From: Enterosoma sp964427595
GTDB taxonomy: Bacteria > Bacillota_I > Bacilli_A > RFN20 > CAG-288
Reading direction: 5' to 3'
DNA length: 64,000 nt
NCBI GenBank assembly: GCA_964427595.1
Contig: CAYRUQ010000002.1
Coordinates: 1-64,000, forward strand
Shown here: in pieces, positions 16,737 through 25,683 of the stretch
How positions within the stretch are numbered: the stretch's first letter is position 1
Layout: every line of letters starts with the position of its first letter
Notes under the pieces: generated by a model
Database searches by the model: none
What the model was told of the DNA's origin: nothing
The model's input: only the letters and a program-made list of their open reading frames with translations
Program-made: the position numbers and the translations under genes

Positions 16737-16755
16737 AATCTACCCTCTTTTTAAA

Positions 16756-17937
16756 TTAGACAAGGATAGGATCGACTAAATCAGCGATGTAACTGAAGGA
16801 ATGAGTAGACTCAGTTAAGATGACATCAGTAGAATCAAAAGCAACAGAAGCTAAGTATTCAGAACCGCTAGTGATCGAACTCTTCTCACTCATCTCATCA
16901 GTCCAATTATCAGTATCAAGATAATACTGAGAATCATAGGCGATGACGCTAGCACTAGGTGCGACTAAGCTTAAATCAGTCAAAGTTTCATCTAAATCAT
17001 TGGTGGCAGCAGAATAATCACCAGTGAATTTTTGAGTGTAGTTGACTCTCTCATTACCAGTAGCATCACTTCCTTCTTCAGGAAGAATCAATGCTGAGAA
17101 TTGAGAAGAATAGATGTTGAACGAATAAGTGTTGTCTTCATATAAGAGGATTTGTTGTTGAGTGAAGTAAGTGATGTAGTAGTTATAAGCAGGTCTAGAG
17201 TTCATATAACCGAAATTAGAAGGAGATAAATATGCTCCGACTAAACCTTCAGTATCAGTGGAGAGAGTGACAGTAGGATCACTTTCATCTTCCCCTCTTA
17301 ATTCGAAGTAATCAAAAGAATAGTTAGTCTTGCTGACTAAGATGGTCTTCTCACTGAAAGCTTTGCTAGCTAAATAAGTAGAAGCGGTGTAAGTGGTGGT
17401 GTCAGTGGAGACCGAAGCAGCCATATCATCATCCCACTGAGCAGTGTCGATAAAGTAAGTGGAGTCATAATTTTCAACAAGTCTATAAGGAACAGATAAA
17501 GTGACGTCGAGTGAATCTTCATCAAGATCATTAGTCACAGCTTCATAAGTTCCATAATAGATCTCGACACTATTCTCTCTTTCATTTGCAGTTCCATCAG
17601 AGGAATCTTCAGGAAGAATGACCGCCGAAAAGCAAGAAGAGGAATGATAAAGGGCATAGGTGTTGTTGTCATAAAGTTCGAGCGTCTCATAAGCGAAAGT
17701 GGTGAGGTAATAATTATAGGTGGGACGGAAGTTAGAATAGCTCATGACAGCTGGAGAGGAATAAGCACCGACTAAAGTTTTAGAAGTGGTAATTGTAGTA
17801 GAACTGCTAGTACTTTCAGTGATTTGTGAGCCATCAGTGCTAGTTAAAGAGGAATCACTAGTACTGGAGCAAGCGCTGAGGAAAGTAGTGATACCTAAGA
17901 GAGCGATTAAGGTTAAAAGTTTACCTTGTTTTTTCAT
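16756..17937 (-). CDS. Lipoprotein with two tandem homologous domains
   Basis: A 393-residue lipoprotein: a lysine-containing signal, hydrophobic core and lipobox LSAC (Cys at about residue 23), then a Ser/Thr-rich linker. The remainder is an internal duplication. Copy 1 (about 55-205) begins LVGAYSSPAVMSYSNFRPTY and copy 2 (about 225-385) begins LVGAYLSPSNFGYMNSRPAY; both then carry an NTY strand, a SA(V/I)LP-E stretch, an NER element and a D-x-W-x-D near the end. Many Tyr, Asp and Asn residues suggest a carbohydrate- or surface-binding fold, but no known family is recognised. AAGGAGG precedes the ATG. It is the first gene of the GH3 operon. Confidence 0.75.
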   Translation of the reverse strand: MKKQGKLLTLIALLGITTFLSACSSTSDSSLTSTDGSQITESTSSSTTITTSKTLVGAYSSPAVMSYSNFRPTYNYYLTTFAYETLELYDNNTYALYHSSSCFSAVILPEDSSDGTANERENSVEIYYGTYEAVTNDLDEDSLDVTLSVPYRLVENYDSTYFIDTAQWDDDMAASVSTDTTTYTASTYLASKAFSEKTILVSKTNYSFDYFELRGEDESDPTVTLSTDTEGLVGAYLSPSNFGYMNSRPAYNYYITYFTQQQILLYEDNTYSFNIYSSQFSALILPEEGSDATGNERVNYTQKFTGDYSAATNDLDETLTDLSLVAPSASVIAYDSQYYLDTDNWTDEMSEKSSITSGSEYLASVAFDSTDVILTESTHSFSYIADLVDPILV

Positions 17938-17950
17938 TTTGACCTCCTTG

Positions 17951-17964
17951 TGTAAACGCTACCA
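17951..17964 (-). promoter_or_regulatory. cre-like (CcpA/LacI-family) operator
   Basis: TGGTAGCGTTTACA on the minus strand fits every fixed position of the CcpA consensus TGNNANCGNTNNCA. It is directly upstream of the Shine-Dalgarno of the lipoprotein-GH3 operon, a position suited to repression when a preferred sugar is present. A local LacI-family regulator could use the same kind of site. Confidence 0.7.
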
Positions 17965-18185
17965 AAGTAAATGAAGGTCATCAAAAACACCAACCCAAAC
18001 AGCAAAAACTAAGGAAAAATCGACGTAAACTACAAGATATTGCTTGTGTCAACAACTCTTGATGAAAAGGCTTTTACAAAAAAATGAGCACTTTGATAAG
18101 AACTCAAAAAACAATCTACTCTTCACATTCAGAGAAAGATGAGACCATTTTCTGCAATTTTTTGGAAGAAATTGTGCATTTATTT

Positions 18186-18214
18186 TTGCGGTGATATGTT
18201 GAAGAAATTATAAT
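18186..18214 (+). promoter_or_regulatory. Promoter of the LOTUS-DUF3825 gene
   Basis: TTGCGG at 18186-18191, a 17-base spacer and a consensus TATAAT at 18209-18214. The expected start near 18221 leaves a leader of about 58 bases. Confidence 0.7.
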
Positions 18215-18278
18215 TAAATTGTCGTTAAACCTTGTAACAAACGACAGACAGGTTCATACCTGAGAAAGAAAAGACCAA

Positions 18279-20246
18279 ATGTTAACCAAACAAGACAAAC
18301 AAAACATCTATGGTCTTTTTGCTGACGAGTACAAGAAAAACCAAATTGAGTCTCTTAATGAAGTTGAATTTTATTTAAAAAAACAAGGACTCAATCCTCA
18401 GGAATTCGGCTATCAAAGCATGTTGAAGCTTTTAGAGGATTTAAGTGAATTCCTGACTGTTGATAAGTCAGCAGGAAAAGACCAACCAATCAAAATCATC
18501 TTCCATGATTACACCGAAAAACAAAAGAAACCTTCAAACAGTAGCAAACCTAAAAAGACACAATTGACCGCTAACGATCATAAAGAGATTTATGATCTTT
18601 TAACTAGCAAGTTCAATACCGGGGTGGAGTATCCGATGGCGACTATCTCTAAATATCTTTTAGAGAGTGCTGTCGACTATAAGAAGTATGGTTTTAAACA
18701 GATGAAAGCTCTGCTTTTGAATCTGAAAGAAGAAGTCTCTTTAAAAGATGTCAATCTAAATGGAACTCCTCAATCTCTCGTCATTATCACACCTAAAAAA
18801 GATAGTAAGACTATAGATAAAGAACGACCTATTAAAAAGGAAGTTAAAACTAAAGATAAGAAAAAATCTAAAGAGAATAAACAACAAAGTAAAGAGACTA
18901 TTTCTAAGCCTTTAAATACACCTAAAAAAGAAGAACAGAAAGAGACCAAATCTCAACCAGTAAAGCAAACAAGTAATAAAAACGACATAGCTACTTCAAG
19001 CACCCCAAAGAAGAATAAAATTAAGAATACTTCAAAAAACGATTTGTTCGTTCAATCTAAAGGTTTCTATATTCCACCCAAGATTTTAAATTCGATCAAG
19101 GAGAGTGCTCCTTTAGGTCTTGATGATAATTCAATCAAAGATTTGCTTTGGTCTGATTATCAAAAAGCACTAAAAGAAAACAATGTCAAAATTAAAGATG
19201 GAAATATCATCTTCGATCTCTCTTTTAAAAACAGAAAAGGGGATGATTTAATCGCATCTATCAGACAATCAAGCAACAGCACCACTTCTTATAGCTTTTA
19301 TCTCAATTATGTAGGAGATTGTTCCACCAAAGCTAAAGACACTCTTAAAGGTACTATCTTCTTTAGTGAATACGATAAAGAGATCGCTGAGTTAGCTAAT
19401 TTAGCGAGAAAAGAAAAATGGTGTTATCTTCATTCAAAAGATGAGTACATCATTTTAAAGATTTACCTGCAATACACCTTTGCTCGAATCATGTCTCAAA
19501 ATCTTTTCGTCTATAACAAAAACACTAAATTCGGTGCTTTCAATACTGGCTTAGTCAGCGAAGATTATCGTGATATCTATGGTATCGTTCAAAAGAATAA
19601 TCTTCCTGATGCTCAAGCTCCTTATATCTTCCAGGGATTTGCCGTAGCTGGTTCTCAAGGTTATGGAAAAATATTAGTTGAAAGCTTCAACCCACTTCCA
19701 AAAAGACCGACCTATTTCAGTTCTTTTGATGAGATTTATTATGATTCAACAGCTCAACTTTTCCCTGACTACAACCATATCATCTTTGATAATCTCGATA
19801 GATTCCCCATTTCCTTCTTAAAGAGAAACATCATGCCTTTTCCAGAAGAATACAAAATCTTATCCGATATCATCAAAACTAAAGCGCCTGCTAAAAAAGA
19901 ATTCCTTTATAAGAAATTATCTGATGCTTTAAGAAAAAACGAGACTCTTTACAACTTTTTTAGAGCTTCTTTATACACGACTATCCAAAGAGCAAAAAGA
20001 ATCGTCAAAGATGATTATAAAATGGTTCTTCCTTCTTTCTTCCCAACTAGAAATGTCATTTCGATGATGCTACCTTTGATTTTTGACACTACCAAGGGTC
20101 CGGAAGCAGTCCTCTTAGTTGAACATAGTGATGTCGGAAATTACCAAGGTCAGACGATGTTGACCTTAAAACAATGTTATGTCAACGCTAGATTGATCGG
20201 CCCATTAGAGCATACATTCTTAAATCCGGAGAAAATCGAAGACTGA
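18279..20246 (+). CDS. LOTUS-LOTUS-DUF3825 protein
   Basis: 655 residues. Two related N-terminal domains of OST-HTH/LOTUS type (about 1-75 and 94-168): each has a helix with D-x-K/H-E-I-Y or Q-N-I-Y, and the second shows YKKYGFKQMKALLLNL, the hallmark YG-F ... LL pattern. LOTUS domains bind RNA, including G-rich folded RNA. A lysine-rich, probably disordered linker follows (about 170-260). Residues 345-650 match DUF3825: LARKEKWCYL, the KFGAFNTGL turn, a P-E-A-V-L-L-V-E strand, YQGQTMLTL and NARLIGPLEH. The function of DUF3825 is not established; the combination points to RNA recognition joined to an unknown enzymatic or binding activity. The GNAT gene starts on the last base of the stop codon. 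Confidence 0.8.
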   Translation: MLTKQDKQNIYGLFADEYKKNQIESLNEVEFYLKKQGLNPQEFGYQSMLKLLEDLSEFLTVDKSAGKDQPIKIIFHDYTEKQKKPSNSSKPKKTQLTANDHKEIYDLLTSKFNTGVEYPMATISKYLLESAVDYKKYGFKQMKALLLNLKEEVSLKDVNLNGTPQSLVIITPKKDSKTIDKERPIKKEVKTKDKKKSKENKQQSKETISKPLNTPKKEEQKETKSQPVKQTSNKNDIATSSTPKKNKIKNTSKNDLFVQSKGFYIPPKILNSIKESAPLGLDDNSIKDLLWSDYQKALKENNVKIKDGNIIFDLSFKNRKGDDLIASIRQSSNSTTSYSFYLNYVGDCSTKAKDTLKGTIFFSEYDKEIAELANLARKEKWCYLHSKDEYIILKIYLQYTFARIMSQNLFVYNKNTKFGAFNTGLVSEDYRDIYGIVQKNNLPDAQAPYIFQGFAVAGSQGYGKILVESFNPLPKRPTYFSSFDEIYYDSTAQLFPDYNHIIFDNLDRFPISFLKRNIMPFPEEYKILSDIIKTKAPAKKEFLYKKLSDALRKNETLYNFFRASLYTTIQRAKRIVKDDYKMVLPSFFPTRNVISMMLPLIFDTTKGPEAVLLVEHSDVGNYQGQTMLTLKQCYVNARLIGPLEHTFLNPEKIED

Positions 20247-20746
20247 TGGAGATACTGACCACTAAACGTTTGCGCTTAAGAAACTTTTACGAAGAGGAGA
20301 GTGAAGAACTTTTAAAGTTTTATCTTGACCCTGAAATAGGAAAATACATGTACTGGGGTCAGACAAGTGAGGCTGATATCTCTTACTTGATCAAACACTC
20401 TCAAAATAGATCACTTCTCGATAATGGTGCCTACGCTTATGCAGTCAGTTATTTAAAAAGTGACAATTTAGTCGGTGAGATATTCCTTGAGAAACGAGCT
20501 AGCGAATTCATACTGGGTTATGCGATCAAACCTTCTAAGCAAGGACACGGCTATGCTAATGAGATCTTAACTTCATTGATAGCGAGAATCTATGAACTTT
20601 ATCCTGAGATGAACATCCTAGCTTTAGTAGATAAAAACAATAAGAAAAGCCGAGCCCTTCTTCTCAAGCTCGGTTTCATCAATGACCTTTATCAGTTAGA
20701 ATCATCTCCTTTTGTCATCTATTCTCTTTATGGTCCTTTGAAGTAG
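20246..20746 (+). CDS. RimJ/RimL-type GNAT acetyltransferase
   Basis: 166 residues of the GNAT fold, acetyl-CoA dependent. The start LTTKRLRLRNF is the usual beta-1 of the RimJ/RimL group; FILGYAIKPSKQGHGYANEIL carries the Q-x-x-G-x-G/A acetyl-CoA loop, and NKKSRALLLKLGF is the conserved final N-x-x-S-x-x-x-x-x-K-x-G-F. The substrate may be a ribosomal protein or a small molecule. It overlaps the DUF3825 gene by one base (TGATG), so translation is coupled. The last 32 bases overlap the end of mnmG on the other strand. Confidence 0.88.
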   Translation: MEILTTKRLRLRNFYEEESEELLKFYLDPEIGKYMYWGQTSEADISYLIKHSQNRSLLDNGAYAYAVSYLKSDNLVGEIFLEKRASEFILGYAIKPSKQGHGYANEILTSLIARIYELYPEMNILALVDKNNKKSRALLLKLGFINDLYQLESSPFVIYSLYGPLK

Positions 20747-22619
20747 TCTCTTTCTTTTGATGTCTGACAAAAAAGGAGAGGACATCGATATCAGAAGGAT
20801 GAACATTAGTGATTCGAGAAGCTTCACCTAAAGTATCAGGTCTTATAAGGTGAAGTTTTTCTCTCGCCTCTAAAGAGAGACCATCCATATGAAGGTAATC
20901 TATATCTTTAGGAAGTGGAAGATTCTCGAATTCCTTTCTCCTTAAAGCTTCCTTTAATTCAGCTTTGATATAACCTTCATATTTGACTTCTGTCTCACAT
21001 TTTAAAGATTGCTCTAAATCGAGTTTAATAAGACCGCCTTTAGCCTTATAAAGTTCATCATAAGTGATGTTTTGTCTCTTTAAAATATGTTTTAAAGTCT
21101 CATTACCAGATGGTTTTGAAAATCCGTGTTTTTCAAGCAGTTTAATGATGTTTTCATCATTACCGACTTTGACTGTATCAAGCAGATTGATAGCTTCTAA
21201 AACTTGATCGTTTCTCCTCTTTAATCTCTGATATCTCTCTTTTGATAACAGTCCGACTTGATAGCCTTTATCAATCAATCTCAAATCTGCATTATCACTT
21301 CTAGTGATCAGTCGATACTCGCTTCTTGCACTTAAAAGTCGATAGGGTTCACTCGTCCCTTTAGTGACCAAATCATCAATCATGATTCCGATATAAGCTT
21401 CATCTCTTGCTAGAATCAATGGTTTCTTCTTATCGATATAAAGAGAAGCGTTGATACCAGCCATCAATCCTAAGGCGGCTGCTTCTTCATATCCAGAAGT
21501 ACAAGCTATCTGTCCACAGATGAAAAGACCTTTTATCTTCTTGACCATCAAAGAATGATCAAACTGCAGCGGATCAACAGCATCATATTCAATAGCGTAA
21601 GCGTATTTTAAAAATCTTGCTTTTTCAAATCCTTTAAGAGAGCGAACCATCAACTCTTGGACTTCTTCAGGCATCGAAGTGGAAAAACCTTGAATATAGA
21701 CGGACTCAAACTCTTTAGATTCGGGTTCTAAAAATAATTGATGACGAGGTTTATCCTTGAATCTGACAATCTTATCTTCAATCGAAGGACAATATCTAGG
21801 TCCGATACCTTGAACTACTCCACCATACATCGCTGATTCCAAAAGGTGATCTCTGATGATCTGATGAGTCTTTTCATTGGTGTAGGTAAGATGACAGGTT
21901 ATCATGTTCTCTTTCTTCATGAAATCGGTAGTGTCATAAGAAAAGGCGTGATTTCCATCACTTCCATATTCGATCTCCATTTCTGAAAAATCGATGGAAG
22001 AAGGATCGATACGAGGAGGAGTTCCAGTCTTCAGTCTTAAAAGTTTCAATCCTAGTTTTTCAAGCGATTTAGATAAGCCGTGACTAGTCTTCTCACCATC
22101 AGGCCCTTCATCTTTGATAACATGTCCTCTTAAAGTATGAGATTCCATGTGAGTACCAGTGGCTAAAATGACAGCTTCAGCCTTGATAAATTCACCATCT
22201 CTCGTGATGATACCTTCTACCTTATTTCTGTTCGCAACGACTTCTTTTACTTCACTCTCTAAGATATCAAGGCCTTTTAAGCTTTTTAAATAATTCTGAA
22301 CGACTCTCGGATAACCTATTTTGTCTTCTTGAGCTCTTAAGCATCGCACCCCTGGCCCTTTTGAAGTATTTAAAACCTTCATCTGCAAAAGAGCACCCTT
22401 GCTATCAGCCATCTTTCCCATGATGCCACCTAAAGCATCAATCTCACGGACGACGATACCTTTAGCCGAGCCTCCGATTGAAGGATTACAAGGCATGTTT
22501 GAAGCCATTGAAAATTTCAAACACACCAAAAGAACTTTCTTCTTTAAAGTGTATAAAGCGTGGGCAGCCTCGACACCAGCATGGCCAGCACCGACGACGA
22601 TCGCATCGTATTCTCTCAT
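20715..22619 (-). CDS. mnmG: tRNA uridine-5-carboxymethylaminomethyl enzyme MnmG
   Basis: 634 residues. With MnmE, this FAD enzyme adds the cmnm group to U34 of tRNAs that read NNA/NNG codons. The N-terminal Rossmann motif is GAGHAGVEAA, followed by the strongly conserved NPSIGGSAKG and a C-terminal helical domain with YEGYI. Length is normal (about 620-635). The start overlaps the sufB stop by 4 bases, making it the distal gene of the suf operon rather than part of the usual mnmE-mnmG-rsmG cluster. Iron-sulfur and tRNA modification are thus expressed together. Confidence 0.96.
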   Translation of the reverse strand: MREYDAIVVGAGHAGVEAAHALYTLKKKVLLVCLKFSMASNMPCNPSIGGSAKGIVVREIDALGGIMGKMADSKGALLQMKVLNTSKGPGVRCLRAQEDKIGYPRVVQNYLKSLKGLDILESEVKEVVANRNKVEGIITRDGEFIKAEAVILATGTHMESHTLRGHVIKDEGPDGEKTSHGLSKSLEKLGLKLLRLKTGTPPRIDPSSIDFSEMEIEYGSDGNHAFSYDTTDFMKKENMITCHLTYTNEKTHQIIRDHLLESAMYGGVVQGIGPRYCPSIEDKIVRFKDKPRHQLFLEPESKEFESVYIQGFSTSMPEEVQELMVRSLKGFEKARFLKYAYAIEYDAVDPLQFDHSLMVKKIKGLFICGQIACTSGYEEAAALGLMAGINASLYIDKKKPLILARDEAYIGIMIDDLVTKGTSEPYRLLSARSEYRLITRSDNADLRLIDKGYQVGLLSKERYQRLKRRNDQVLEAINLLDTVKVGNDENIIKLLEKHGFSKPSGNETLKHILKRQNITYDELYKAKGGLIKLDLEQSLKCETEVKYEGYIKAELKEALRRKEFENLPLPKDIDYLHMDGLSLEAREKLHLIRPDTLGEASRITNVHPSDIDVLSFFVRHQKKETTSKDHKENR

Positions 22620-24028
22620 CCGACCGACCCACTCATATCCATCTTGATCAGCTGATTGAGTTCAACCGCATATTCCATCGGTAGTTCTTTACTAAAAGGT
22701 TCTAAAAAGCCCATCACAATCATCTGAGTTGCATCTTCTTTTGACAGACCTCTGCTCATCAAATAATAGAGCTGATCTTCGTTGATTTTAGAGACAGAAG
22801 CTTCATGTTCAAGGTACGATGTGGAGTTATCAACCACATTATGAGGAATCGTATCTGAAAAAGACATGTTATCTAAAATCAAAGTGTCGCATTCTTCATG
22901 TGCCTTACAGTCTTTAGCATTCTTAGTTATATCGGTCAATCCACGGAAATTAGCTACGCCACCATTTTTAGCGATTGATTTTGAGATGATTGTCGAAGAA
23001 GAGTTCTTTCCGATATGAATCATCTTAGCTCCAGTATCCTGAATCTGACCTTTACTAGCCACAGCTACAGAGATAGTAGAACCTCTCGAGCGGTCTCCTT
23101 TTAAAACACAGCAAGGATACTTCATACAGAGCTTAGAACCGATGTTTCCGTCCACCCATTCCATCAGGCCATCATCATCGACGATCGCTCTTTGAGTGAC
23201 TAAATTGAGGATTGAACCAGACCAGTTCTGAATAGTGGTATATCTCATCTTCGCTCTCTTTCCGACGAAGATTTCAACGATAGCAGCATGAAGAGATTCT
23301 TCTGAATACATAGGAGCAGTGCAACCTTCAACATAATTGAGCTCAGCATCATCATCAACGATGATCAAGGTTCTTTCAAATTGACCGGATAATTTGTTGT
23401 TGATACGGAAATAAGACTGAAGTGGTTTTTCAAGCTTGACACCTTTAGGAACATAAATGAAGCTTCCACCCGACCAGACAGCTGAGTTTAAAGCAGCATA
23501 CTTGTTATCAGTAGGAGGGACTAGTTTACCGAAGTATTTCTTAAAGATCTCAGGATATTCTCTAAGTCCAGTATCGGTATCAAGAAAGATGACTCCCTTA
23601 TCGACGACTTCTTTAAGCATATTAGAATAGACGGCTTCAGATTCATATTGAGTCGTGACACCTGCTAAAAACTTCTGCTCAGCCTCAGGTATTCCAAGCT
23701 TATCGAAAGTATCTTTGACCGTCGAAGGAACTTCTTCCCAAGAAGAACTAGCTTTATCAGTCACTTTTGTGTAGTAAGTGAAATCTTGGAAGTTGATGAA
23801 ATTAAGATCAGGACCGAAGTTAGGTTGAGGATGAGAGAAGAATTCCTTGAGCGAATTTAAACGAAACTCTAACATGAAATCAGGTTCATTTTTCTGTTTA
23901 GAGATCGTTTTTACGATATCTTCGTTTAAACCTTTAGGCGTCTTAAAAAGAGAGACATCCTCGTCTCTGAATTCATATTTAGCTCTCTCATCGTCATCAA
24001 AGAGAAGTTCTTCTTTTTCTTCAGTCAT
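22616..24028 (-). CDS. sufB: Fe-S cluster assembly scaffold SufB
   Basis: About 470 residues, normal for SufB, the scaffold on which a cluster is built in complex with SufC and SufD. Recognisable stretches are KYFGKLVPPTDNKYAALNSAV, SGGSFIYVPKG, TIQNWSGSILNL and EHEASVSKINEDQLYYLMSR. A longer frame to 24049 exists, but AAGGAG lies 7 bases before the ATG at 24028, and this start makes an 8-base ATGACTGA overlap with the sufU stop, so the shorter form is preferred. It follows sufU, as in the Bacillus order. Confidence 0.96.
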   Translation of the reverse strand: MTEEKEELLFDDDERAKYEFRDEDVSLFKTPKGLNEDIVKTISKQKNEPDFMLEFRLNSLKEFFSHPQPNFGPDLNFINFQDFTYYTKVTDKASSSWEEVPSTVKDTFDKLGIPEAEQKFLAGVTTQYESEAVYSNMLKEVVDKGVIFLDTDTGLREYPEIFKKYFGKLVPPTDNKYAALNSAVWSGGSFIYVPKGVKLEKPLQSYFRINNKLSGQFERTLIIVDDDAELNYVEGCTAPMYSEESLHAAIVEIFVGKRAKMRYTTIQNWSGSILNLVTQRAIVDDDGLMEWVDGNIGSKLCMKYPCCVLKGDRSRGSTISVAVASKGQIQDTGAKMIHIGKNSSSTIISKSIAKNGGVANFRGLTDITKNAKDCKAHEECDTLILDNMSFSDTIPHNVVDNSTSYLEHEASVSKINEDQLYYLMSRGLSKEDATQMIVMGFLEPFSKELPMEYAVELNQLIKMDMSGSVG

Positions 24029-24470
24029 CTTTGTTCTCCTTCTGGTCAATCGCCTTTTTTAATCCTCTCCAAGAGATGTTGGCACAGGTGATTCTTGAGG
24101 GCTGACGAGAGACATTAGCAAAGCAGTTGGCGTCAGCGAGAAGCTCTTCTTCATAGTGCTCATTAGCGAGCATCTTATTAAATTCGTTCATCATCTCTAA
24201 AGCTTCTTCTTCACTCTTTCCGATGATCATCTCAGTCATTATTGAGGAAGAAGCTGTCGAGATAGCACAACCGACTCCTGACCATTTACAATCTTTAACA
24301 ACATGGTCTTCAAACAGGACATAAATATAGATGTCATCGATACAAGAAGCTGAATCCATATGAATAGTGATATATCTAGAATCATCCACCTCTTCTTTGT
24401 TACGAGGATTTTGATAGTTATCTAGGATGATTTCACGCATGATCATCGGATCTTTAATTGAAAAAGACAT
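24021..24470 (-). CDS. sufU: SufU, sulfur-accepting partner of SufS
   Basis: 149 residues. SufU takes the persulfide sulfur from SufS and passes it on; it holds zinc in the resting state. The motif SGVGCAISTASSSIMTEMI (conserved G-C-x-I-S), an earlier Cys in SASCIDD and the final RITCANISW supply the three cysteines. The chosen ATG at 24470 has GGAGG 9 bases upstream; a frame up to 24503 has no such support. The first 16 bases overlap the end of sufS. It follows the SufU rather than the IscU/NifU pattern, with the insertion before the last Cys (NEFNKMLANEHYEE). Confidence 0.93.
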   Translation of the reverse strand: MSFSIKDPMIMREIILDNYQNPRNKEEVDDSRYITIHMDSASCIDDIYIYVLFEDHVVKDCKWSGVGCAISTASSSIMTEMIIGKSEEEALEMMNEFNKMLANEHYEEELLADANCFANVSRQPSRITCANISWRGLKKAIDQKENKDD

Positions 24471-25683
24471 CCAAGAAATCCTCCGCATGTCTAGAAGCTT
24501 CAACTAAAGCCTCTACATCTTCTTTAGTGTTATAAATATAAAAACTAGCTCTGATTGTAGTATCGGTGTTTAAAACATCTTTCATAAGCTTGGCACAGTG
24601 TGTTCCAGTTCTGACAAAGACGCCTTTATCAGCTAGATAAGTAGCTGCATCTTGAGAGAAAACATTTTTGATATTGAAAGTGACGATGCCACTATCAGCA
24701 TCCTCGTTATAAATGATGGCGTTTCCGTTTTTCTTCAGCCCTTCAACTGCCATTTTCTTCAAGCTCAGTTCATGTTCTCTGATGTTATCAAATCCGATCT
24801 TTTCAAGATACTGACAGGCTTTAGCAAAGCCTAAAGCACCAGCGATATTCTGAGTACCAGCCTCAAACTTCAAAGGTGGTTCTTCCAAAGAGACATAACC
24901 GTCTTTTCTAAAACGAGCATTCATCTCCCCACCATACATCAAAGGTTTAAGATCATCGAGAAGCTTTCTTTTTCCATACATCGCTCCGATTCCAGTAGGA
25001 CCGAGCATCTTATGAGCGGAGAAAGCTAAGAAATCGACATCTAATTCTTTAACATCAGTCTTAAGATGAGGTGCACTTTGCGCCGCATCAACTACAACGA
25101 GAGTGTTATTTTGATGAGCGAGACTAGTCATCTCCTTAATCGGTATCACATATCCTAATACATTGGTGATTAAAGCAACTGAAACTACTTTAGTCTTAGA
25201 AGAGAGAACCGACTTGAAATTCTCAATCGTCACTCTTCCGTTTTTAAGAGGGATATACTTGATGATAGCTTTTCTTCTTTTAGCTACTTCAAACCATGGA
25301 AGAACATTAGAAGCATGCTCAGCTTCAGTGAGAAGGATCTCATCACCTTCGTTGATCTTATCTTCTAAACCGAAGGCGATCTGATTTAAAGCCATGCTAT
25401 CACCAGAAGTGAAAGAGAGTTCATCACTTCTAGCGTTGATGAAAGAAGCGACGATATCTCTGGCTCCTTCATAAGCGACATCAACCGCATGAGCGAGAGA
25501 ATAATCACCTCTATGAGCGTTAGCCGTAATATCAAAATAATAATGTTCAGAAGCTTTGATCACTTCGTAAGGTTTGAAAGTAGTAGCTGCATTATCTAGA
25601 TAAACGAGAGGCTTTCCTTCAAAAAGAGAATCATGCCTTTCATACATCGGAAAGTCTAAGCGAATTTTATAAGGATCGATCAT
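24454..25683 (-). CDS. sufS: Cysteine desulfurase SufS
   Basis: A 409-residue pyridoxal-phosphate enzyme that takes sulfur from cysteine for cluster building. The Schiff-base lysine sits in FLAFSAHKMLGPTGIGAMYG, and the catalytic cysteine in VRTGTHCAKLM. The group II desulfurase start (YLDNAATTFKP) is present and the length is typical. The ATG overlaps sufD by 4 bases, and the gene's end overlaps sufU. Supplies SufU directly. Confidence 0.97.
   Translation of the reverse strand: MIDPYKIRLDFPMYERHDSLFEGKPLVYLDNAATTFKPYEVIKASEHYYFDITANAHRGDYSLAHAVDVAYEGARDIVASFINARSDELSFTSGDSMALNQIAFGLEDKINEGDEILLTEAEHASNVLPWFEVAKRRKAIIKYIPLKNGRVTIENFKSVLSSKTKVVSVALITNVLGYVIPIKEMTSLAHQNNTLVVVDAAQSAPHLKTDVKELDVDFLAFSAHKMLGPTGIGAMYGKRKLLDDLKPLMYGGEMNARFRKDGYVSLEEPPLKFEAGTQNIAGALGFAKACQYLEKIGFDNIREHELSLKKMAVEGLKKNGNAIIYNEDADSGIVTFNIKNVFSQDAATYLADKGVFVRTGTHCAKLMKDVLNTDTTIRASFYIYNTKEDVEALVEASRHAEDFLDVFFN

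Larger units (their letters stand above)
17938..18278. other. Divergent control region, 341 bases
   Basis: No gene is seen here. It holds the Shine-Dalgarno (17941-17949) and the cre-like operator of the GH3 operon, a minus-strand TTGACA (18052-18047) whose matching -10 (TTTACG, 17-base spacer) is poor, and the plus-strand promoter of the LOTUS-DUF3825 gene at 18186-18214. A short 5-bp hairpin (CAGGT-TCAT-ACCTG, 18249-18262) lies just ahead of that gene's start. Confidence 0.7.
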
